Assembly: GCA_949825025.1 (NCBI GenBank)
Contig: OX463781.1
Span: 39,023,950-39,087,949, forward strand
Reading direction: 5' to 3'
DNA: 64,000 bases
Origin: Siphlonurus alternatus
Taxonomy: Eukaryota > Arthropoda > Insecta > Ephemeroptera > Siphlonuridae
Each line of letters starts with the position of its first letter. Within the stretch, counting starts at the first letter, position 1. This document shows, piece by piece, positions 41,380 through 53,300 of the stretch. A program made the position numbers and the translations under genes. The notes below the pieces were generated by a model, which worked only from the letters and a program-made list of their open reading frames with translations, ran no database searches and was not told the DNA's origin.

Positions 41380-44300
41380 ATGAGTTCGGGAAACAAGTCT
41401 GCAGATGAGGAGGCTGATACTGAGGAAGAGATGCCGGAGCCTTTAGAAGCCGTGGATGAAACTTCAAATCAATCTGCCAGTGACGTTTCATCCGATGAGT
41501 CACAGGAGAAGAAACCATCTCATCGAAAAAAAGATAAAAATACATTTAAAATTCCATCTGAAATTAAAAATCTAGTAAAATTATTACCTGATGTTAAAAA
41601 TTATATACAGCATTTGGGAAATATTACTGTGTCTCAAGAAAAAAATATTAAAAAACTTAAAAAGAAATTAATAAAGAAGAAATCCTGCAAGGTAACAGTA
41701 ATAAACATTATATACATACTGTATCATAATACTGTATGATACTGTATGCATACTGTACATACAGTATGATATATGTATAGTAATATATTATCTTGGTAGC
41801 TTCTATATTCCCGTTCTCAATTTTATACCTTACCAGATTGAGATCGGCAATGTATTTAAATTCAGCCAAGTTGAGATCAGCAATATAAATGCTTTCACAA
41901 TGATATTATACAGTCCATAGTGTCCATACACATTTTAACCACCTTAAAAAGTATAGTGTATATATAGTATATGCATATTATCACAGCCACCATCCTCACC
42001 CTACAAACATTCAAGATAGACCCCCCCCCCCCCCCTTCAACTCCCGCCCTTCTTCAAAAAATAAGAGGGTTATGTGTATATAAATTTTTATTATTATAAC
42101 CACCTTGTTTTGGAAACACTAAAATACAATGTTCATGTTGTCTGTTGCCAGTGTGCATTTCCCGAAATGTTTTAAAGTAAATAGTGTGCCTGTTCAAAAA
42201 AGTTTCTTTTCTACTTTTGATTACAGTATTAAGTGTTACCCTACTGAAAAAAATACATTGACTATTTTGTAGCATTGTAGGAAATGCACACTGGGGCTTT
42301 TGTCATGGACCATACTACAAGAAGGGTGTTAATGGAGTATCAACCTCAATTTGTTTTATTGCAGAAATGGATAGAGCGTGCAAAGTTATGCTACCCTGAT
42401 TTTTTTTTTTTCAGATTTTTTATTTAGAGCCCTGGAAGTATTTTTAAAAAATTATTGAAAGTCCTTTTTTTGACGTCACAAGGCGGCAAGACCTATCTTT
42501 TTCTTAAGAAGCGGCGCCACAATTATTTTAATTATTTTAAGGTAGTTCCCGGGCTCTAAAAGAAACTGAAGAAAATCAGGGTAGCATCACTTTGCACGCT
42601 CTATCCATTTCTGCAATAATAAAAAAAAAAAAAAATGAGATTGATACTCCATTAATATTATAGTACTGTAGTAAAAAAAATAAAGCTAAGAATGTTTTCT
42701 GCCCCAGGAGACAAGAAGAAACAAAAGACACAAAGAAAGGAGAAAAGAACCATCTGAAAGTGAAACAATCTGCGCTACAAGTGAAGCCAATGTCAGTTGC
42801 GTTGAAGTGAAGTTGGAGACAGTTGATGTGCAGCCTGTCGCATGTGAACAGCCTGAGGTGCAGCCCATCAAATCTGAACAGCCTGATGTCGAGTCTGTCA
42901 AATCTGAACAGCCTGAGGTCCAGTTCGTCAAATCTAAACAGCCTGAGGTCCAGTCCGTCAAATCTAAACAGCCTGAGGTCCAGTCCGTCAAGGCCACAGA
43001 GGGAGGAGAGGGAGGCTGGGGGCTCGAGGATGGCATGTCGCTGGCTGAGCAAGTGCGGGAGGCGGCCGAGAGTGTCCTGCAAGAGTCTGGCTTCGTGTAC
43101 CAAGAGAGTCTCGGACTATACTACGACCGCGCCACTGGCTACTACTACGACCAAGTGAGTTCAAAGTCACTGTAGTTTGGCATCAACAGTAGGTACCGAA
43201 AGGAACATATAAAGTGTATACACAGGCCTTATGGGTAATTTCATAAAAGACATTTGACATCAAGGTTCGAGTGTTAAGAGGAGGTACATCGATTGACTTT
43301 CACTTTCTAAATTCAATAGACATCATTATCAATAATTAAATCAAGACAATTTTTATGTTCCCTTTGGATACACTGTACAAATACTTTGTGCTATGTTAAT
43401 ACAGTACATTAATTTATTTTATACACATTTAAGCTTGAGATTTAATAAATTAAAAAAAGAGGGAGGTACATGTATGTAGCTATTTACAATACTGTACGTA
43501 TGTATATTATACTTGAGTTTCAACTATTTCAAGATTATCAAAGTAACTTTTAGTGCGTACAAAAGTGTACTTAAATATATAGTACAGTACAACTACATTA
43601 CTTGGCAAAATTTTAGTTGTAGTTATAACACAAAATATTCAAAAATAGTTTAGCCTACAGTCTTTAAAGCCTTAGATTACACCTGGAAATTGCTAGAAAT
43701 GACAAGTTTCTGCTTGCTTTCAATTGTAGGCTATAGTATAGCAACTGGAAACAGATTAGGCATTTTCCAGAGCTAATCTGGGGCTTTAAGAACTTTAAGT
43801 GCAAAAATATTGATTAAGATTGATTCAAACTTAATACTTTTTACAGAACACCGGTCTCTACTATGACGGTATCAACAAGACATACTACACTTATGACGAG
43901 GAGAATCATTTGTTTCACGTTTACCACCAAATTGACACTTCAGCCAAAGATGCAGAGGAAGAAGAGATTGCCAACTGGGAAAGAGAACTCAAGAAGGTGA
44001 GTGCTTGTACTTTGACGTTGCACACAGGTCCGGACTGGCCATAAGAGTTGGTGAGCGATCACTCAGTAGGCCCCCTCGGCTGGGAGACCCCTACAACGTT
44101 AAAAGTAGGCCCTTGATATAGGCCCGTACTCCTGTTTGCTCATTAGGCCCTTTGAGCCCAGTCCGACCCTGGTTGCACAGACAGTGAGTGCAGTTTGGTT
44201 GCAGCGCAAAAAAGAGCTGCTGAGAACGAAGCGGAAAGTCAAGAAACCTCGCAAGAAAGAGGACTCCGAGGAAGAGGAGGAGGGAGAGTGTTCAGCCTCG

Positions 44301-47300
44301 AGTGACTCTGGCTCGGATTCTCAATCCACATCCAAGCCCGGAGCATCAGATCTCGGTGAGCATTTATCTGTCCTATGGAGACTTCAAGTGTTCCCCGTCA
44401 GGAACATTTTCTCCATAAGCCACCATGTAAGAAAATTTAATATTTTTCTCTGTAACTATTATAGCAATTGATTTAAAAGCATCACCACTTCGAGGTCTTC
44501 TGAAATTGAATCAAGAACTTATTTTCCTCTAAAAAATTTCTATGTTGCCAAAAAAACATTTTTTTTTTTTTTTTTTTTTTTGTTTTTTTTACATAAGTTT
44601 ATATAAGACGGTGGGAACACCGCAAAATCAGCTGACTTGAAGCCTCCATTGGTTTACTGGTTTACAATGTTGGGTTCTCAGAAAATTTCTGCAAACCTTC
44701 CTGATGCCATGAAATAATTTTCCATGGAAAAAATTTTTTTTACCAAATTCGGTGAAATTTTTGAGATATTATGCATTTAAGATTAGCATTGTTTTAAATG
44801 GGGACTGCTGTGACTTTTAAGTCAAATTAGTATGTTTTGCACATGAAAAAATTAAATACTACACTGTATACTGAAAATCTACACCAAATTCGTTTTATTT
44901 TTAAGGTAGAGATAATATGGATCAGCTGGCCCAATGCTAAAAAAATCCCATTCATAAAAATTATGAAAAAAATTTATAATGTTCTCCTTAACATACCTTA
45001 TCAGTAGGTAAAATATCAGGTATACAAAAACGAGCTAGTTTTTGAGTTATTAATTTTTAAAGTTGACTAATTTAACATGGAAGTTCCGTTTCTCCATGTT
45101 AAATTAGTCAACTTTAAAAATTAATAACTCGAAAACTAGCTCGTTTTTGTATACCTGATATTTTACCTACTGATAGGGGATGTAGAGGAGAACATTTTAA
45201 ATTTTTCTCATAATTTTTATGAATGGGATTTCTTTAACATTGGGCCAGCTGATCCATATTATCTCTACCTTAACATCAGCAAACTAACAGATATATTGTA
45301 TTTTTTTTTATCTGTTCTTTTATTTTGAAGTACCATATTATCTTTATTTTAATACTTTGAGCATTTAATGTAATGGTTTATTAAGTTAAGGATTACAGTA
45401 CATATTAATTACCTAATGAGTATCAAAATCATTTACAGTATGTCATTGTTAACAAAAATTGGTAATAATCCATTATTGTTACATTATCGTAGGCTTACCC
45501 AATAAAGGGATATGGCATCGAGTTATGTATTGTAACATCAGCTTGCAAATTTTTTGGACAAATTTTTATGACATCAGGTCTGCAAGTTTTGAGTAAAACA
45601 CAATCAACAATACAGTATCTCATTTTTATCTCTAATTTTTTAAATGCACTAATTGAAATCAGTAAAGGTAGGAGTACAAGAAAACAAATAAAATAGTTGA
45701 TGGTGAATGTGACAAAATTGTGTAAAGTCAAGCACCCAAGAAACCTTGTACAGTATAGAGTGTTTCACAATACTAATTATTTTTTGCCAGACCACTATCT
45801 CCTTTACTCAAAATTGAGTTTAACCTAACAACAAGTTGTGTGATAACGAGTTTTATTATGAACTTCATTCTGAGACATAATAAGGCCACATTTAGGGCTC
45901 GATAATTTAAGACCAGAAATTTTGGGTCTAAAAAGCATGCCTAAAATCGGGCTTTAAATTATCGAGCCGTAAATGTGGCCTTAGGGCTTTGTGAATGCCC
46001 CTTAATATGACACCTTCCTACAATATTTGCACACATCTTACGTGCATCTTTGCAGGATGCGAAAGGCTGGTGCCGGCTGACGAGGAGGTTGCTCCGTGCA
46101 TGCGTCTGATGGTGCTGGAGACGGAACTCAAGGGTCTTCGAGTGGGCACCCTGTTCCTAGTGACGTGCACGGGGGGTACCCTGGGGAGAGAGGGGGACCA
46201 CGCGGTCTGCATACCTGATATCAACGTCAGCAAGGTACGACTCTATAATCAAAAGTATCATGGCCTAGTTTTATAATTCTAATCTTTGCAAATTATGTGA
46301 ATCTTCAGAAATTATTAAAAATTAACAGCAAAGAAGTCACAGTAGAGAAAATGTATTGGTTAAGGGCTCATACAAATGAGTTTATATACAGTACTGTATA
46401 AGACTCTAATTCTGACTTTGTCCTTTTTGCATATAAAGTTCTTATTATTATTTTCTTTTTTTTTTATATTATGGCTAGGGTCCGTTACTTGGTTGTGAAG
46501 GATGTGAATTTTTGAGGATACGGACCGACCGACAGCCAAAAAAATTGGATGGCAGCAAACAAAACAGCCAACATTGCTTTTAAAGTTTCCCTCCAAATGT
46601 AACTTGGCTGTGATGAGTTGGGAGAATTTTTCCCAACCACTCGCAACCGGAAATACTCCCCCTCTACTTTATTTTGGGAGCGCGCGAGTTTCAATTGGCC
46701 GTGGCTGACAACCATCACAAACAGGTTACGGACCCATCGACAGCCATTCACAACCAGGTAACGGACCTTAGCCTATATATGGTACTTTTTTTTTTAACAC
46801 TATCTATAGTACAGTAACATACTCTTCTTCTTTTTATGCCCATGTTCTGGCGTTTAAGTCATTTTATTCCTAATAACATACTGTATCTAATCTTTTCATT
46901 TACAGTACTTAATAATTGAATATTAACTACAGCACTGAAAAAAATTAAGCAACATTTTACCACTACTTTATACATTTCTTAAATTAATCTACAAAACTAC
47001 AGTATCTACTGATTCTTGTGTATACTGTACTTTGCCAACAAATTTTATTGTTTTAAAAAATTCAAAAGATTGAGAACAAAAGAAAAAAATGACCTTGACT
47101 ATCACATAATAGTGTTCAATACAGATCTGTTGATGCCACTTCATAAAAATAAAATTACCAGACTTCAACAAATTTGCATTATATCGTCATGCAAAAGAAA
47201 CCATTAGGATCAAATTAGCTTATATCCATGTCAAACTGGGATTGAATTTTTGAGCCTCAGCTGCATCAACAATAATTTATTCAGATCACTTTTGATCTTG

Positions 47301-50300
47301 GATTTTGAAAGTTAACTATATATCGTCCCTCGTCCGGAATAATGAGCTATCTGCTTACCATGATTTTTTTGGCAATAATGAGAAGCAGATAGCTCATTAT
47401 TCCGGACGAGGGACGATATAGAGTACTTGTCTTTCTGAATCCAGGTTTAGAAGTGATGTGAAAAAATAAAAAAAATTGTTAGTGTAGCTAAGGCTCCAAA
47501 ATTTAATCTCAGTTTGGCATGGATCCAAGTTTGATCCTATCAATAATTAAAAACATACAGTAGTAATTATTTCTTTAATAACGGCTCAGTATCTTGAGCA
47601 GACAAGTAACTTGTTATTTACCCGCAGCACCACGCGAGGTTCACCTTCGACAAGGGACAATACCTGGTGTGTGACCTTGGCAGTCGAAACGGCACATACC
47701 TGGACGGTACCCGACTGTCCGTGGCGCTGCAGGAGAGTGAGCCGCGGCCGGTGCTCCACGGCAGCGAGCTGAGGCTGGGTGGTACGAGGCTCACCTGCCA
47801 CGTCCACCCTGGCAACGAGACCTGTGGACACTGCGAACCGGGACTTGTGCAGCAAGGTGAGTTCATCTGTCATGCGGGAGAGGGGGGGGTAGGAGAAAGG
47901 AGGCTGATTTTGAAATATTCCCACCCTCCTATCCAAACCTATGCAGGAAAAAAAAAATGCTTTTTCGGTACTAAAGAATTTTTTAAAGGGAAATAAGCTA
48001 TTGATTCATTATCAGAAGAGCCCTAAATGGGGGAGGGGGAAGCAAATGATGGTAAGATATCATAGCTGGACAGGAAATAACTGGGGCGGAGCTAGGCAGA
48101 GTTTGTAATCTTGCAATCTGATAACTTGTCTTAGGAATAAAAGAAAAATGAAGCCAAAGGTCACTTTCAACTTGCTGTTAAAACAAAATGTTTTCTTTAA
48201 TGAAAAATCGTCTTAGCAATATTTATTTAATGAAAGAAAAGGACAGACAAGACCCATAAAAACACAAATTATCCAAAGGTGATAAATGCTATATTCAGAG
48301 AGTCCAGACAAAAAGACTGCCAAAATTACGCGTTTTTTTGTGGTCGGTCCACAGCGAGCTAAATTATTATTTTTGACTTGCAAGTAAAGAGAATGTTAAC
48401 AAATTTTGAAATGCTATGGCAATACATGAAACATACAATATTTCAAACCTGCGATAGAAAACTCCAGACAGCTAGCTGTTTTTGTCCTCATCATTGTAAG
48501 TTGTAACGATTACTTCTGTAAATGAGCAGGGAACCTTTGAATTTTGAAGATCAGCAGAAGATAAATGTATTTTTCTAGACAATAATTAAAGGTGAATCAA
48601 ATTGAATGCTTTTTTTTTTTTACATATTTGGGAAGCTGAGAATTATTTACGTATCCATGTGCCCAAATATTTTATATGATTCCTAATGAAGCTGCTGTAG
48701 GATAATGAATTTGAAAAAAGAAGGCAAGTTTAAGTAGATTAATGATCCTTGCCGTCACTTTTCAAATTAATGTAGGAATCATATGAAAATATTGTGGCAC
48801 ATGGATACCTAAATAATTTTCAATTTCCCGAATATGTAAAAAAAAGCATTCACTTTGGTTCACCTTTAAGTAATTAACTTAAAAAAACCTGCTCTGTGGT
48901 GTAGTGGTTAGTGCTCCTGGCTCTTGTTTGAGAGGTCCTCGGCAGACTTTTCGTGACTTGGGGTGGGTGTGACTGATGGAGTTGGTAGGAGGAAGGCAGC
49001 TTACGACTGTCTATATTTCACTGCCTTGCAGTCTTGCACTGTCACTACAATCTACACAGATCTGGTAGTAGGAGCCCAGAAGAGTGTACGAAAGGGTTCC
49101 TGGGTCTGGTAAACCCCAGCTTGGTCGCAAGATAACCCTTATTGGAAAAGTTTAAATACCTGGCAACAACCGAAAGGGTACAATTGACTTCAAGGATATT
49201 TAATTTAATTTTAACTTATGAAAGTCTCCTTGTTTCCCGTGTACAAGAAAGTCGTAGTTGACTTCTGTTTGTTTACAGAGGAGAGTCGAGAAGGCGTGGC
49301 GGGGGGCGTAGCCAAGGAGGCTCGTCACAAAGAGGAGCTGCTGCGACTGCGCCGCCGGTTTGCTCTGACGGGCCTGCCTGAGGTAGACGTGGTGGCTGAG
49401 GCAGAGAAGGCCGGCTACCAGGACCGTGCCGGAAAACGGAGACAGACCGTGGGCTCTCTTCACCACGGAGCAAAGACCGAGAGCGCCTCCCTCGAGCAGT
49501 GAGTAATGACTGAATTTGTTTATTGAACCACTACAACATGGATCACATCAATATAACGTCCCTCGTCTGAAATAATAAACTGTCTGCTTACCACGATCTC
49601 ATTAAAATAATGAGCTATCTTGTATTTCAGGTGGGCGCAATTATGAGTTGTAAATTGATATAAAATGAAGCTCCTAATTGCGCTCAACTGAAACAGCAAA
49701 TAGCTCATTATTGCAACGAAATCATGATAGACAGATAGCTCATTATTCCGGACGACGGACAATGTGTACATAATTGTAAAACACTGAAACATAAATTAAC
49801 AACAACAGCAATTGCAACAGCTTTTGCAATAATTAAACTAAGACACTGTATTAGACAGTAGATTAAAACCACAATCTTGAATGTACTTTATCCAAGAATT
49901 ACTAATATATAATCTGTCATATAATTATAAAGTACAGTAACTACAATTATCAAGTGGTAGTTGCAAAATATCAATACTCCATTTTGCTTATCAATGGAGT
50001 TGTGATTTTTTTTTTTTTTTTTTTCTGCTACTGGGAAGTTTATGTTGCCATGAAAATGTCTTCTCTAAAGGAGGGGAATTGCGTCAACTTTTATATTTTT
50101 ACCATTTTATTTTTTGTGATGTCAAAATCAATAAATTTAATTAAACTTCACCACCCTCCTTCTTGTAGGTGTTCCGAAATTCCAAAATTTTAAAAAATTG
50201 TGTAAATGATGTCACAACAAGAAAAAAAGTTGAGAGTCGCAGCACTTGTCAGCAGAACGAAGCGATGAACGCAGTGGTGACATTTTGGAGGATACAAAAT

Positions 50301-53300
50301 TACATATCTAACAAATATTCTAACAAATTAAATTATGAAAATAGTAAAGTTGAATTCATTCCCTTTCTTTAATAAAAAACTGGATATTACCTTTTATATG
50401 TACAGTAGTTTAAAATGTTCAAAAGTGTAATCAGAGTACCTCCTAGTGGTGAACACGGGCAACGCTAACCCAGCCTTTGAGCAGGAATACTGGCTCAAGG
50501 GAATGAGTGTATTGTCTCTGTGGGTCTGTAAGTTAATCCCAAAGTCTGGTCAGGTCAGCAGGGCAAGCCGTTAGCAACATGTCCTCAGTACCGGTACATG
50601 AAGTCTAGTAATTAAGCCTCAGTACATAAAATAATAGCAGAACAAAAAATTCCTTAAAGGTGAACTGAAGGGATTGCTTTTTTTTTTCCATTAGGGAACC
50701 TTATATTACCTATCCCATCCATCTGCACTAATTTTTTCATGGCAGATACTTATTGTGCTGCTGTAGGACAATTAGTGAAAAAGTGAAGTTGTGACGTATC
50801 AGCGACGGTTGAGCCGATCGCCACTCTCTCGGCAGTTTCCGCGATCGCTCGTGTGTTTCTTTGCCGCGGCGAGTTTTAAGTCAACCAACCGTCGCTGATA
50901 CGTCACAACTTAACTTTTTCACTAATTGTCCTACAGCAGCACAATAAGTATCTGCCATGAAAAAATTAGTGCAGATCAGGGCTCGGTTCCGAGAACGTTC
51001 ACGGATCCAGATCCGCGAAAGATCCGCGGAAAACAATCGAGGATCTGGATCCGGGATCCAGGTTCCGCGAAAAACGTTCAAGGATCTGGATCCCGGATCC
51101 AGGTTCCGAGAAAAACGTTCGAAGATCTGGATCCCGGATCCTGGTTCCGCGATATACTTCCCGCTCCATGGATCGCGGATCCAGGTTCCGCGAAAAACGT
51201 ACGAGGATCTGGATCCCGGATCCTGGTTCCGCGATAAACTTCCCGCTCCATGGATCGCGGATCCAGGTTCCGCGAAAAACGTTCGAGGATCTGGATCCCC
51301 GATCCCGGTTCCGCGAAAAACGTTTGCGCAACCGAGGACATTTTTCATGTTTATTATTATTCTCCAAACTTTCCTCTTTAGGATTGTTAAATTGATTGCT
51401 GATAAGGTGATGAGTAAGGAAATAATTATTAATATTACTATACTTAATATTCCATCATTAGTGTTTATGATTACTGTTTCTGTAAGTTATAAGTTTGTTA
51501 GATTATATATATAATACATAATAATCAAGGAGACCCGAGCAGCTCTCTTCTTTTCAATCTTTTTACTGCAGATATAACTGAGATTACAAAAGATATAAAC
51601 TGTGAAAATGAAAATGATCAAGTCGTACTAAATTTATATGCAGATGATCTTGCTATTATTTCAAAGAGCAAAGTCAAGCTACAAAAAGCGCTAAATAATC
51701 TATCCATCTGGGCCAAAACAAATGGTCTAGAAATTAACACAGAGAAAACCAAGGTTGTTAAGTTTAGAAGAGGCGGACCGTTATGCAAAAACGATGAAAT
51801 TTATTGTGACGGTCAAAAGATTGAATTTCTAAATTCATTTAAATATCTTGGCATAATACTTCAAATGACAGGGCTTTCTTTTTCTAAACATATAACAGAA
51901 AGATGTAAGAACGCTATCACTGTTATGTACACTATCTCAGGGCTGTCTGGTCTATCCGTCAAAACAGGGCTCAAACTGTTCAATTTAAAAGTCGCCCCTG
52001 TGGCTACTTATGGTATTGAAATTGTATGGCCTCATTTATCTGTATCCGATTTTGATAAATTAGAATCAGTAAAAGCCATGTTTGTTAAAAGATTACTGTG
52101 TCTGTCAAAATTTACCGAAACTAGACTGGCCTATAAACTGATAGATTCCAATTATTTTATTACAGAAATCAAAGAAATGTTTAAACTTCCAACGACAGAT
52201 CAATATTCCAATTTTATAGCTGTCAGGAATCAAAAAGCTCAGGATATTAATCCTGAGTTTTACAGCACTGATGCTATGACATGTAAATATTGGTGTCTGC
52301 CCCAATTGGATAGATCCAATGTTAGAAATGTTTTAACTCGCCAGGCTGTTCACGGCTTCCACTATCTAATTTGTAAATCTTCTGGTTATCATAAAGCTGA
52401 ACAATCTTGTGTATGTAAATTATGTAATGAATATTGTAGCCAATATCATTTAAATATCTGTAAATCTAGAATTAAGTCTATTAGCGATTATGCCAGGGGA
52501 GATTTCATATAGTCTATAGATTTTGAATAGCAATGAAGCAATAAGTTTTTTTATTCTATCTATTTTCTATGTCATATTTTGTCTTATATATATGTGATTA
52601 TATATATGATATATTATTATTATGATGTAACAGGCTGTTAGTATCATCTGTTATTTTATTTTATATTGTTTTATTATCATTTTCTATTGTTCTATTATTC
52701 TGTAACTATTATATATGTTTTGTATGTATGTTTTATGTGTTCTATTGTAATGTTTTTCTATAATGTATGTTTCTAGTGCTGTTAATATGTACACTTTCTG
52801 TGTTTAATAAAAGACTAATAATAATAATAGTTATATGCGTATATGGGCCGTATATGCTGATGCTAAATAAGAATGGTAGGAAAGAATAAATAAATAAATA
52901 ATTTTAAAAACAATATAAAGATTATAAAGAAGCAACATTCAGATAAAAACATAACTTTTTATATTTAATAATATAATTCATGAAATGGATCCCGGATCTA
53001 GGTTCCGCGAAAACCGTTCGCGGATCTGGATCCCGGATCCCGGTTCCGCGTAAAAGATCCGAGAGCTCGGATCCGGGATCCTGGTTCCGCGATAGACTCC
53101 CTGGCACATTGATCCGGGATCCAGGTTCCACGAAAAACGTTCGCGGATCTGCATCCCGGATCCCGGTTCCGCGTAAAAGATCTGAGAGCTCGGATCCGGG
53201 ATCCTGGTTCCGCGATAGACTCCCTGGCACATTGATCCGGGATCCAGGTTCCACGAAAAACGTTCGCGGATCTGGATCCCGGATCCCGGTTCCGCGTAAA

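Noticed and set aside
48894..48966. Possible tRNA gene
   Set aside because: The A-box half is good, but the acceptor and B-box halves do not fold to a tRNA and the body continues as a SINE.
50881..51514. Several overlapping open frames of up to 185 residues with repeated DPGS-type motifs on both strands
   Set aside because: They are by-products of the palindromic terminal array of the hAT-like element; the same happens at 52922-53423.
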